A stretch of DNA of 64,000 bases from Acetobacteroides hydrogenigenes. Lineage in GTDB: Bacteria; Bacteroidota; Bacteroidia; Bacteroidales; ZOR0009. The stretch spans positions 1-64,000 of the forward strand of contig NZ_SLWB01000008.1 of assembly GCF_004340205.1 (NCBI RefSeq), in the 5' to 3' direction. A program made the translations under genes and the position numbers. Under the pieces are notes generated by a model. The model had not been told where the DNA came from. It searched no databases and worked only from the letters and a program-made list of their open reading frames with translations. This document shows, piece by piece, positions 35,173 through 43,425 of the stretch (positions are counted from its first letter, which is position 1; each line of letters starts with the position of its first letter).

Positions 35173-36861
35173 CTATTTGCTAATAACAGCCATTACCCTA
35201 TTAAGAATTTCAGATTCTAACTCTAAAGCTTTTCTTAATAAAACGTTAGCTCTATTTTCTAAATCCTTCGCAAATTCGAGATCTTCAATACCTTTTGCGT
35301 TTATACAAACATTGAGGTAAGCTCCGTATACCCCCCCACGAGCAGCAATAGCGCCAACACCTGCGTCAGATACTGAATTTGGGTTACCCTTTTCTGCCAT
35401 TTCGAGCATAACCTCCATCGAATTGTAGCACAACTCCATTGTTTTTAAAGGTACTTCAGCAGCATACTTGGTTGCATCCTGTATAGCCTTCTTACGCGCA
35501 GCCTTATCCTCATCTGTCTTTTTAGGAAGAGACAGTGCGTCCATAATGCGATTAAAGGCATTGGTGTCTTCATCAACCATTTTTAACAGCTGATCCATAT
35601 ACGCTTTACCCTTTTCTGCCACATCAGAAAACTCTTTCCATCTGTCGTCCCAACCTGGTTTATGGGCAGATAGGTTTGCAACCATTGTACCAAGGGCAGC
35701 ACCCAAAGCACCCATATAAGCAGCAATAGATCCTCCACCAGGAGCCGGTGACTCTGACGCAGTTTCGTTGGCAAAGCCGGTAACGGTCATATCAACAAGC
35801 TGCTTCTTTTGATCCTTTACCATAAGCTCGATGATTTTCTTTTGCGGATCAAAAGGATAAAGCTCATCGAGCCCCATTGACTTAACGGCAATCTTGATAA
35901 TTTCTTCGTCTGCGATACCGGCAGAACGCTGCTGCTTAGCAAGGAAGTACTTACCAGCATCCATGATTACGCTTGCTGGCACTAGGCCTACGATTTCGGT
36001 TCCTGTCACACGCAAGCCTCGCTCGTCGGCCCTTTTCTTTACCTCTTCGAAAGCAAGGTGAAGCGGAGTTTGGTTGATGTCAGTAATGTTCATCGATACC
36101 TGAGCAATTCCATACTCGTCGATAAACCAACCGATGGCCTTGGTACCCTTTAGGGTGCCCGGAGTCCATATTTCCTTACCGTTTTCGTCTAACTTCTTTT
36201 TCCCTGTAATAGGATTGCCCTCACGGACTGGGCGCCCTTTTTCGCGAACGTCAAACGCAATGGCATTAGCACGACGTGTAGAGGTTGTATTCAGATTAAA
36301 GTTAACGGCGATTAGGAAGTTACGTGCTCCAACTGCAGTTGCTCCTGTTTGAGGAACAAACGTTGCTGGCCCAAAATCAGGCTTCCACTCCGGTTTCGTC
36401 ATCTTTTCAGGAAGAGCCTCGTACTCGCCGCTGCGACAAAAAGCCAGGTTTTGGCGTTTTGGCTCGAATGCAGCACTTTCGTAGCAGTAAATGGGGTATT
36501 GCAGCTCATCGCCCATGCGCTTGGCCAGCTTACGGGCATACTCTACAACTTCTTCCATAGTTATGTTGGCCACAGGAATAAGCGGAAGCACGTCGGTTGC
36601 ACCAAAACGTGGGTGAGCGCCCTGATGCTTGCTCATATCAATAAGCTCCTTTGCCCTTTTTGCAGCCCTAAATGCGGCTTCGCAAACCTCATCGGGTGTT
36701 CCTACAAAGGTTACTACCGTACGGTTGGTGGCCTTCCCAGGGTCAACGTCAAGCAGCTTAACGCCTTCTACAGATTCAATTTCGTCGGTGATCTGCTTAA
36801 TTATGCCCATATCGTTCCCCTCGGAGAAGTTGGGAACGCACTCAATCAGCTTTAGGTTCAT
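35173..36861 (-). CDS. ftcD: Bifunctional glutamate formimidoyltransferase / formimidoyl-THF cyclodeaminase
   Basis: 562 residues, a fusion. Residues 1 to about 340 form the transferase (KLIECVPNFSEGND, HQGAHPRFGATDVLPLIPV, VGARNFLIAVNFNL). Residues 355-562 form the cyclodeaminase (NETASESPAPGGGSIAAYMG). Together they move the formimino group of formiminoglutamate to tetrahydrofolate and release ammonia, giving glutamate and methenyl-THF, the end of histidine degradation. The same operon encodes imidazolonepropionase upstream; hutH and hutU are not in the window. Confidence 0.95.
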   Translation of the reverse strand: MNLKLIECVPNFSEGNDMGIIKQITDEIESVEGVKLLDVDPGKATNRTVVTFVGTPDEVCEAAFRAAKRAKELIDMSKHQGAHPRFGATDVLPLIPVANITMEEVVEYARKLAKRMGDELQYPIYCYESAAFEPKRQNLAFCRSGEYEALPEKMTKPEWKPDFGPATFVPQTGATAVGARNFLIAVNFNLNTTSTRRANAIAFDVREKGRPVREGNPITGKKKLDENGKEIWTPGTLKGTKAIGWFIDEYGIAQVSMNITDINQTPLHLAFEEVKKRADERGLRVTGTEIVGLVPASVIMDAGKYFLAKQQRSAGIADEEIIKIAVKSMGLDELYPFDPQKKIIELMVKDQKKQLVDMTVTGFANETASESPAPGGGSIAAYMGALGAALGTMVANLSAHKPGWDDRWKEFSDVAEKGKAYMDQLLKMVDEDTNAFNRIMDALSLPKKTDEDKAARKKAIQDATKYAAEVPLKTMELCYNSMEVMLEMAEKGNPNSVSDAGVGAIAARGGVYGAYLNVCINAKGIEDLEFAKDLENRANVLLRKALELESEILNRVMAVISK

Positions 36862-36881
36862 ATTCTAATCCTTTAATAGGT

Positions 36882-37754
36882 TTATTTAGTAGTTCCAAAA
36901 ATCTTTTTCACCAAATCGGAGCCATACTTAGCAGGCTCTTGACGGATTTTGCCCTCCTCTTTTTCGACCAAGATAAAGAGCCCATCGACAGCCTTGTTGG
37001 TTACGTACTGTTCAAGATCAGCATTAACCTGCTCCTTTGCCAAAAATGGCGCCACCTTGTTGTACTTGTCGACAAGCGGCTTCCAGTACTTTGTGATGGC
37101 AACCTGCGATAGGGCATCGGCTACTACTGGCTTAAACTGGTTGGCCAGCTCAGCCCCAGCGGTGTTGCGCAGGTAAAGGGTTGCGGCATTCTTATCGCCT
37201 GTAACAATCTTTGCCGCATCGGCAAACGACATGTTGACTATTGCAGCCAAGAAAATTGGAGCAGCCTTTTTGGCCGCTTCTTCGGCAGCACGATTAAGCT
37301 TTTCCTCGAAAATATCGACCTGGTACTGCAGCCCCAATTTTACGGCATATTCTTTTACAGCAATGGCCTCCTTGGGGAAGGGAATGCGAATATCGAGATT
37401 CTTATTGAAGCCGTCGAGCATTGATGCCGACTCGGCAGATTTTGAGGCGGCAATTTTCAGCGCATCCTTAAGTCCATTCGAGTAATCGGAATTCGACAAG
37501 GAAAGTATTGACGACAATCCCGTAGCCAGCGTACTTTTGGATGTAGCGGTGGTTGATGTTGACGCCGATGTAGGCGCAGTGGTTCCGGTAGCAGCACCTG
37601 CGGGTGCAGCTGTTGATGTGCTGCTTTTGGTGGTTGTTGTAGCCTTCGTGGTTTTTACCACCTTCCGTGTTTTCTTTTTCGATGTTTGTGCATCAACATC
37701 TTGTGCCGACACAAGCAGTGCAGCCACAGCAATAATCGTCAGTGCTCTCTTCAT
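36882..37754 (-). CDS. Exported DUF4197 protein
   Basis: 290 residues. Signal peptide to about 22 (VSAQDVDAQ), then a Thr/Ser/Ala-rich low-complexity linker to about 78, then a DUF4197 domain (NGLKDALKIAASKSAESASM, LDIRIPFPKEAI, MSFADAAKIVTGDKNAATLYL, DGLFILVEKEEGKIRQEPA). DUF4197 proteins are periplasmic with unknown function. Odd here is its position, 3 bases after hutI and 20 before ftcD, between two cytoplasmic enzymes of histidine breakdown. It may simply be co-transcribed. Confidence 0.88.
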   Translation of the reverse strand: MKRALTIIAVAALLVSAQDVDAQTSKKKTRKVVKTTKATTTTKSSTSTAAPAGAATGTTAPTSASTSTTATSKSTLATGLSSILSLSNSDYSNGLKDALKIAASKSAESASMLDGFNKNLDIRIPFPKEAIAVKEYAVKLGLQYQVDIFEEKLNRAAEEAAKKAAPIFLAAIVNMSFADAAKIVTGDKNAATLYLRNTAGAELANQFKPVVADALSQVAITKYWKPLVDKYNKVAPFLAKEQVNADLEQYVTNKAVDGLFILVEKEEGKIRQEPAKYGSDLVKKIFGTTK

Positions 37755-37756
37755 GG

Positions 37757-38992
37757 TTATATCCTTTTACCGTTTAAAAATACCCTATCGACCAGCTTCT
37801 GGGTATACGCATAGGGCATATACTCGTACGATGGGATTGGTTTTGTGATAAAGAAGTTGGCAATCTTTCCTCTAGAGATCGATCCATGCGTACCGCTTAG
37901 CCCCATTGCGTAGGCCGAGTTGATGGTGGCTGCGTTGATCGCCTCTTCGGGAACCATCCGCATCTTTACACATGCCAAACTTAAGATAAATTTCATATCT
38001 CCCGAAGGCGATGAACCAGGATTGTAGTCGGAAGCAAGAGCTACGGGCAGCCCTGCATCTATCATCTTACGGGCAGGTGGATAGTCCATCCCCAAGAAGA
38101 AGGCGGCACCCGGTAGTAGTGTAGCCATAGTTGTTGAATCGAGCAGCGAGGCAATCTCCTCCTCACCGGTAAACTCGAGGTGATCAACCGAGAGGGCCGA
38201 ATGCTTTACGCCCAGCTGTATGCCGCCCGAAAGCGCCAGCTCGTTGGCGTGTATTTTAGGTCGAAGGCCGTACTTTGCGGCAGCCTCGAGCATGCGCTCG
38301 GTTTCTTCGACAGTAAAGAAGCCCTTATCGCAGAATACATCGATGTAGTCGGCCAGGTTCTCGGCGGCAACCTGCGGAATCATCTCCTTAACGATCAGAT
38401 CGACGTACTCCGACTGGCGACCACGGTACTCCATTGGCACCGCATGGGCGCCTAGGAAGGTTGACTTAACCGTAATGGGAGATTCGGAACGTATACGGCG
38501 GATTACGCGAAGCATCTTTAGCTCCGATTCGGTTGAGAGGCCGTAGCCGCTCTTCACCTCTACCGCTCCGGTACCCAACGAAACGATTTCGTTGATGCGC
38601 TCCATGGCCGATTCAAAAAGCTCATCCTCCGATGCGGCACGAAGGCGCTCGGCAGAGTTCAGGATACCGCCTCCCCGCTTGGCGATCTCCTCGTACGAGA
38701 GCCCGCGAATCTTATCGACGTACTCTATCTCGCGGCTTCCGGCGTACACCAGGTGGGTGTGCGAGTCGCAGAACGAAGGGAACACCATGCAGCCCGTGGC
38801 ATCGACCACCTCGGCATCGGGATGATCGGGACAGCTGCTCATCGGCCCGAAATCGGCAAAAAGGCCATCGTATATATATAGGTATGCATCATCTATAGAG
38901 GGAAGCTCCTTCATATCGCTTCCGGCCACCCAAGTTTTGGGCATATCCTCTATCTGAACCAGCTTTTTTATGTTCTTTACTAACAGTTTCAT
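37757..38992 (-). CDS. hutI: Imidazolonepropionase
   Basis: 411 residues. The amidohydrolase-superfamily metal site is VFPSFCDSHTHLVYAGSRE, supported by STFLGAHAVPMEYRG, KIHANELALSGG and the late Asp in LASDYNPGSSPSGD. The enzyme hydrolyses imidazolone-5-propionate to formiminoglutamate, which ftcD two genes downstream then uses. First gene of the operon; the 41-bp repeat array lies about 240 bases upstream. Confidence 0.95.
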   Translation of the reverse strand: MKLLVKNIKKLVQIEDMPKTWVAGSDMKELPSIDDAYLYIYDGLFADFGPMSSCPDHPDAEVVDATGCMVFPSFCDSHTHLVYAGSREIEYVDKIRGLSYEEIAKRGGGILNSAERLRAASEDELFESAMERINEIVSLGTGAVEVKSGYGLSTESELKMLRVIRRIRSESPITVKSTFLGAHAVPMEYRGRQSEYVDLIVKEMIPQVAAENLADYIDVFCDKGFFTVEETERMLEAAAKYGLRPKIHANELALSGGIQLGVKHSALSVDHLEFTGEEEIASLLDSTTMATLLPGAAFFLGMDYPPARKMIDAGLPVALASDYNPGSSPSGDMKFILSLACVKMRMVPEEAINAATINSAYAMGLSGTHGSISRGKIANFFITKPIPSYEYMPYAYTQKLVDRVFLNGKRI

Positions 38993-39229
38993 AGCATTTA
39001 TTATTTACAAAGCTTCAAACAGAAACTTTACCAGGGTAAAATTATAAAAAAACAGAACCTAGCGAGCGTTTATTGGATATTTAAAGAAAAGGCTGCAACG
39101 AAGACGATAAACCTTTCGAGCCGTGAGGACGAAAGGAAATCTCCGTATAAAAAACGTGCACCTCCACCCCCATCTGGCAACATCCTATCGGAAAATCGGG
39201 CTCCTCCACACCGTTGCAACAATTGCCGA

Positions 39230-39680
39230 GAGGAAATTTGCATTCGCCTCTTTGGAATGAAAAATGCGTAGAAGAAAATCGCGCTTGGCGCTCCCAAATG
39301 AAAAAAGCGTGGAAGAAATTTGCACTTGACGCTCCCGAATGAAAAACTCGTGGAAGAAATTTGCACTTGGCGCTCCCGAATGAAAAAAGCGTGGAAGAAA
39401 TTTGCACTTGGCGCTCCCGAATGAAAAATGCGTAGAAGAAATTTGCACTTGGCGCTCCCAAATGAAAAACTCGTGGAAGAAATTTGCACTTGGCGCTCCC
39501 GAATGAAAAAAGCGTGGAAGAAATTTGCACTTGGCGCTCCCGAATGAAAAAAGCGTAGAAGAAATTTGCACTTGGCGCTCCCAGATGAAAAACTCGTGGA
39601 AGAAATTTCCATTTGGCGCTCCCAAATGAAAAACTCGTGGAAGAAATTTGCACTTGGCGCTCCCAGATGAAAAACGCGCA
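39230..39680. repeat. Tandem array of eleven 41-bp units
   Basis: Plus-strand units start at 39230, 39271, 39312, then every 41 bases to 39640. The consensus reads GAAGAAATTTGCACTTGGCG then CTCCCGAATGAAAAAaGCGTG; only a few positions vary. The first unit is the most diverged, and a degenerate twelfth follows 39680. Because 41 is not divisible by three, each reading frame returns only after 123 bases, yet all three minus-strand frames are open across the array. The array fills most of the 773-base gap between hutI and the RluA gene (38993-39765), which holds no gene or other feature that I could identify. Confidence 0.95.
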
Positions 39681-39765
39681 GAGGAAGCGGTATCTCAGCC
39701 GCATGCCCCCTCCTCTTCAAAAAGGAAATCCCGGCAACAGGTTGCTCTTGCCGGGACTTATAGGG

Positions 39766-40467
39766 TTAAACGCCTTTTTCTACTGCTTTTGCGAAGAACT
39801 GCCACAGCGCATCGTCGGGGACGGGGGCAACGATGGTGATCTTCTCCTTCTTTACTGGATGGAGGAACTCCACCTTACGGGCATGCAGGCAGATACCGCC
39901 ATCGGGGTTCGAGCGGGGAAAGCCGTACTTCAGATCGCCCTTGATGGGCGAGCCGATGCTGGAGAGCTGAGCGCGAATCTGGTGGTGACGCCCCGTTAGG
40001 AGCTCCACCTCAACCAACGAGTAGTTGTCGCTCTTGCAGATAACCTTGTACCGCAGCTTGGCCTCCTTGGTGGTAGACTTGGGCGCGTCGAAAACGTAGC
40101 TCTTGTTCTGCTTCTCGTTGCGCGAGAGGTGGTGCACCAGCATATTCTCATCCTTTTCGGGAGCCTTCTTAACGATAGCCCAGTAGGTTTTATCGACGCC
40201 GCCATCGCGGAACAGCGCATTCATACGCTCTAGCGCTTTGCTGGTTTTGGCAAAGATTACCACCCCGGTGGTTGGCCTGTCGATGCGGTGCGTTACGCCA
40301 AGAAATACGTTGCCGGGCTTGGCATCGCGCTCCTTAATGTAGGCCTTTACAACCTCGGAGAGCGGCATGTCGCCCGTTTTATCGCCCTGTACGATATCGC
40401 CCACCTGCTTGTTGTACACCAGCAGGTGGTTATCCTCGTAAATAATATTTTCGGGTTTAACCGCCAT
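39766..40467 (-). CDS. RluA-family pseudouridine synthase
   Basis: 233 residues, catalytic domain without an S4 domain. The motif LGVTHRIDRPTTGVVIFAKT contains the catalytic Asp (HRID), with the later TGRHHQIRAQLSSIGSPIKGD typical of the family. It isomerises uridine in rRNA or tRNA; length alone cannot tell RluA, RluC or TruC type. It starts 3 bases after panB and is probably co-transcribed with it. Confidence 0.92.
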   Translation of the reverse strand: MAVKPENIIYEDNHLLVYNKQVGDIVQGDKTGDMPLSEVVKAYIKERDAKPGNVFLGVTHRIDRPTTGVVIFAKTSKALERMNALFRDGGVDKTYWAIVKKAPEKDENMLVHHLSRNEKQNKSYVFDAPKSTTKEAKLRYKVICKSDNYSLVEVELLTGRHHQIRAQLSSIGSPIKGDLKYGFPRSNPDGGICLHARKVEFLHPVKKEKITIVAPVPDDALWQFFAKAVEKGV

Positions 40468-40470
40468 CTG

Positions 40471-41286
40471 CTAGTACTGCTCGTTTTCGTTAGGAAAATC
40501 GCGGCTCTTTACGTCCTTGATGTAGGCCTCGGTGGCCTCCTTCATCTCCTCGAAAAGGTTCAGGTAGCGGCGAAGGAATCGGGGCGAGAACTCGTGGGTG
40601 ATGCCCATCATATCGTGCGACACCAGCACCTGCCCATCGACGCCGTTACCGGCTCCAATGCCGATGATCGGAATCTTCAGCTCGCTGGCAACCTGGGTGG
40701 CAAGAGCCGCAGGAATCTTTTCCAGCACAACCGAGAAGCATCCGGCAACCTCCAACAGGTGGGCATCCTGGATTAGCTTATCGGCCTCTTCCTTCTCCCT
40801 GGCACGAACGGTGTAGGTGCCAAACTTATGGATGGACTGAGGGGTAAGGCCAAGGTGCCCCATTACGGGGATTCCGGCCGAAAGGATACGCTGAACCGAT
40901 TCTATAACCTCGGCGCCACCCTCCATCTTAACGGCATCGGCCTCGCTCTCCTTCATAATGCGAATGGCAGAGGCCAGCGCCTCCTTCGAGTTACCCTGGT
41001 AGGTTCCGAAAGGGAGGTCAACCACTACAAGGGCACGCTTTACGGCACGAACAACCGACTGCGCATGGTATATCATTTGATCGAGCGTAATGGGTACGGT
41101 GGATTTGTGACCAGCCATTACGTTCGATGCCGAATCTCCAACGAGAAGAACATCGATGCCGGCAGCATCAAGGATTCGGGCCATAGAGTAGTCGTAGGCG
41201 GTAAGCATTGCGATCTTCTCTCCCTTTGCCTTCATCTCCATAAGACGATGGGTGGTTACCACCCTTACGTTGCTTTCTACTGACAT
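40471..41286 (-). CDS. panB: 3-methyl-2-oxobutanoate hydroxymethyltransferase
   Basis: About 271 residues from the ATG at 41286; a frame extension to 41316 is possible but would be almost leaderless from the -7 box at 41337-41330. Signatures: [56 protein letters not shown] and [23 protein letters not shown]. It forms ketopantoate from 2-oxoisovalerate and methylene-THF, the first committed step to pantothenate and CoA. Confidence 0.96.
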   Translation of the reverse strand: MSVESNVRVVTTHRLMEMKAKGEKIAMLTAYDYSMARILDAAGIDVLLVGDSASNVMAGHKSTVPITLDQMIYHAQSVVRAVKRALVVVDLPFGTYQGNSKEALASAIRIMKESEADAVKMEGGAEVIESVQRILSAGIPVMGHLGLTPQSIHKFGTYTVRAREKEEADKLIQDAHLLEVAGCFSVVLEKIPAALATQVASELKIPIIGIGAGNGVDGQVLVSHDMMGITHEFSPRFLRRYLNLFEEMKEATEAYIKDVKSRDFPNENEQY

Positions 41287-41329
41287 GGTTTTGGTTTTTA
41301 GGTAAACCGAATACATTAGATTTATTCGG

Positions 41330-41337
41330 CAAATCTA
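41330..41337 (-). promoter_or_regulatory. -7 box TAGATTTG for panB
   Basis: Exact TAnnTTTG match on the minus strand, 44 bases upstream of the chosen panB start. Confidence 0.5.
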
Positions 41338-41387
41338 CTAAGTTCAATTCAGATTATGGGGTTTTGTGGCTATTAATAACACTTAGC

Positions 41388-41405
41388 AACATTCGAACGA
41401 ATGTT
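41388..41405. promoter_or_regulatory. Palindrome AACATTCG-AA-CGAATGTT, candidate operator
   Basis: Eight-base arms separated by two bases form a near-perfect dyad about 50 bases upstream of the panB -7 box, in the divergent region shared with the membrane-protein gene at 41567. No T-run follows, so it is not a terminator. Binding protein unknown. Confidence 0.5.
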
Positions 41406-41566
41406 TTCGCCAGCTAATAATGCAGCCGTCATAGCAATAGGCACGGCTTGACAAAAAATGAATTGTTAAAATTGCAGCGCCAACATGGGGTCTTCGCATT
41501 ATTTTCTACATTTACGGGCGTTGGATTATGGGAATGTTTTAGTTTAAATCAACAAACACGTGCAAA

Positions 41567-42028
41567 ATGCTTATTTACAACTTTGACAGCCTAACGGGGC
41601 GCGAGGTTCAGGTTCTCCGTGGGTACATTAAAGGTTTGACTAAGCGATATTGGATTTATGCTGGCTCTACTGCACTACTCATTATCGCTCTTTCGTTCGT
41701 AGGACTTGGGGTTGGGGGAATCGTAATTGGGTTACCGCTTAACTTTATTGGCTGGGGAGTCCTTTTCACCTACAAGTTTGTAGCAATCCTTAGAGACATT
41801 AAGGAACGAATAAAGGTTGTTGGAACAGGGATTATTAAGGAAAAAATTTCGTTTAGAAAGAAGAGAAACCTCGTAATGGAGATTAACGGAACCAAAGTAT
41901 TCAACAACATGTGCTTCCGACTTCTAAACGAGGAATCGTGGAACCACTTCAATCCAGGCGATCAGGTTTACGTAGAGTACGCTCGCCACTCGAAGCTGAT
42001 TCTAAACTACAACAAGCACTCGGCTTAG
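41567..42028 (+). CDS. Membrane protein with soluble C-terminal domain, unknown
   Basis: 153 residues. Two hydrophobic helices (about 29-52 and 54-72, IYAGSTALLIIALSFVGLGV and GIVIGLPLNFIGWGVLF) are followed by a basic region and a beta-rich domain (VVGTGIIKEKISF, FRLLNEESWNHFNPGDQVYVEYARHSKLILN) reminiscent of small membrane-bound OB-like folds. No family was recognised. Monocistronic, with a terminator at 42051. Confidence 0.7.
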   Translation: MLIYNFDSLTGREVQVLRGYIKGLTKRYWIYAGSTALLIIALSFVGLGVGGIVIGLPLNFIGWGVLFTYKFVAILRDIKERIKVVGTGIIKEKISFRKKRNLVMEINGTKVFNNMCFRLLNEESWNHFNPGDQVYVEYARHSKLILNYNKHSA

Positions 42029-42050
42029 GCTACAACACCAAAAGACATTA

Positions 42051-42078
42051 AAAAGGGAGCATCAATCGGCTCCCTTTT
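42051..42078. terminator. Bidirectional terminator
   Basis: AAAAGGGAGC pairs with GCTCCCTTTT around ATCAATCG. It separates the plus gene from the convergent thiamine operon. Confidence 0.88.
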
Positions 42079-42098
42079 GTATTTTGATATACTAAGCA

Positions 42099-42737
42099 TC
42101 AAACCTTCTGCATGTACGCCTGATACACCAGCACCCTTCCTCCTTCGAAAATTACGGTGAAGCTATCGCCTAACGCCTCGTTAAGCGTCCCCTCCCACCA
42201 CGAGAGCAGCGGCCGCTCCGTGATATCCCACTTTAGCCCCTTATAGCTTATAGGAGTATTGGGGGTTAGCGAAAACAGCGACACCTGTTGCCCTTTATGG
42301 CTGGGAATGGTTGTCGTTTCATATATCGCCATAAAGCGGCCGTAGTCGGTGTACATGAGCACGTCGGCATTTTCGGCATACCGCGAAAGCAGCGAGATAT
42401 TCCCTAGGGTATGGTCCTCGCGAAGCCCTGTTGCACCTAGGATAACGATCTTCTCAGAATTCATCGACAGTGCAAGTTCAAAGGCCTTGGTCAAATCGTT
42501 CGATTCCTGCGATTCTATTCTTACAACCTTATCGCCCAGCCTATCGAGCAGCTCCATATTAAGCGAGTCGAGATCGCCAACGACATAGTCGGGCATTCGA
42601 ATGCCGCTTCCTATGAGCTTTTGGGCTGCACCATCGCAGCAGATAACCATCCGCGCTCTACGAAGAATCGCCAAAGGTATAGGATGGGCAGGAAATTGAC
42701 CATCGGCAAGGATTACGGTTACATCAGATTCTATCAT
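42099..42737 (-). CDS. thiN: Thiamine pyrophosphokinase
   Basis: 212 residues. Family motifs: RMVICCDGAAQKL, DYVVGDLDSLN, ESNDLTKAFELA and GATGLREDHTLGNISLL, covering the ATP, metal and thiamine sites. It converts imported thiamine directly to thiamine pyrophosphate. Its ATG lies within the end of the transporter gene (14-base overlap), and the operon begins with a TPP riboswitch, so the pathway assignment is firm. Confidence 0.93.
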   Translation of the reverse strand: MIESDVTVILADGQFPAHPIPLAILRRARMVICCDGAAQKLIGSGIRMPDYVVGDLDSLNMELLDRLGDKVVRIESQESNDLTKAFELALSMNSEKIVILGATGLREDHTLGNISLLSRYAENADVLMYTDYGRFMAIYETTTIPSHKGQQVSLFSLTPNTPISYKGLKWDITERPLLSWWEGTLNEALGDSFTVIFEGGRVLVYQAYMQKV

Positions 42738-43329
42738 ATGCTACTTGTTGCTCGGCAAGCCTTTTCCTCCACGAGTAGTAGCCAACAACTGACATCACGG
42801 TGTAGAAGAAAAACAGGACCACCGATGGGTAAAGCCCCTTCCAGTAGTAGAGGCATAGCGATACAAAGTTAGCAATTACCCAAATCCACCACATATCGAT
42901 GATCTTTTTTGCCAGCATCCAGGTAGCTACTATGCCCAACGAGGTGGTAAACGAATCCCAGTAAGGCACGGGAGAGTCGGTATAACGCTTAAGGATTTCG
43001 GCGATGCCAAAAAAGAGCAGCGTAGCTATCAGAGATAGCGCAACCGCCAAACGACCGTTAAGCCGAACTATAGGTAAATTGTCCGGCTCGCCCTCGCCCG
43101 ATCCTCGCCACCACCTGTACCATCCATAAATGCTAATAAGCACATAGTACAGCTGCAAGCCCATATCGGCATAGAACTTTGCAGAGAAAAATATCGCCAC
43201 ATAGAACGCCGACGAGAGCAACCCTACGGGCCATAGCCATACGTTTTCCTTAATCTCGAGGTAAAGAAATAATAGGCCTAAAGTGGCTCCTATCAGCTCT
43301 ACATAGTTGGCGATTATCCAAGCGAGCAT
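42724..43329 (-). CDS. pnuT: PnuC-family transporter, probably thiamine-specific (PnuT)
   Basis: About 201 residues from the ATG at 43329; an upstream frame to 43380 runs through a palindromic repeat and is rejected. Seven hydrophobic helices are expected; the core motifs KENVWLWPVGLLSSAFYVAIFF, YYVLISIYGWYRW and WWIWVIANFVSLCLYYWKG belong to the PnuC fold. PnuC proteins carry vitamins by facilitated diffusion with trapping by phosphorylation. Location between a thiamine-regulated TonB receptor and thiamine pyrophosphokinase points to thiamine rather than nicotinamide riboside. Confidence 0.9.
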   Translation of the reverse strand: MLAWIIANYVELIGATLGLLFLYLEIKENVWLWPVGLLSSAFYVAIFFSAKFYADMGLQLYYVLISIYGWYRWWRGSGEGEPDNLPIVRLNGRLAVALSLIATLLFFGIAEILKRYTDSPVPYWDSFTTSLGIVATWMLAKKIIDMWWIWVIANFVSLCLYYWKGLYPSVVLFFFYTVMSVVGYYSWRKRLAEQQVAYDRI

Positions 43330-43348
43330 ATCATCATATTTTATGTAG

Positions 43349-43406
43349 AGACGCACTGTAGTGCGTCTTTTTACCAACATAGAGACGCCCTAATAGGGCG
43401 TCTCTA
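43349..43406. repeat. Two adjacent GAGACG-type palindromes
   Basis: First palindrome 43349-43368: arms AGACGCACT/AGTGCGTCT, followed by TTTTT on the plus strand. Second palindrome 43380-43406: arms TAGAGACGCCCTA/TAGGGCGTCTCTA around a single base. They lie in the gap between the TonB receptor gene and pnuT. They share the GAGACG core with the hairpin at 109-129 and resemble GTAGGGGCG at 46204. They may form transcript hairpins inside the thiamine operon. Confidence 0.7.
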
Positions 43407-43425
43407 CAAATATTATTAAACAAAT

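Noticed and set aside
36349-36855. 168-residue plus-strand frame opposite ftcD
   Set aside because: Antisense shadow of a strongly conserved enzyme domain, no domain of its own.
39230-39680. Possible CRISPR array
   Set aside because: Units follow each other without unique spacers and there are no cas genes; the same holds for the arrays at 13, 50.8 and 56 kb.
39070-39720. Three overlapping minus-strand frames of 146-216 residues
   Set aside because: They are three translations of the same 41-bp DNA repeat. None has a signal, domain or credible start, and openness in all three frames follows from the unit sequence.
41388-41405. Palindrome upstream of panB as a terminator
   Set aside because: No T-run on either strand and no gene ending there.
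42724-43329. PnuC protein as a nicotinamide riboside transporter
   Set aside because: It lies between a TPP-riboswitch-controlled receptor and thiamine pyrophosphokinase, with a gene overlap to the latter.
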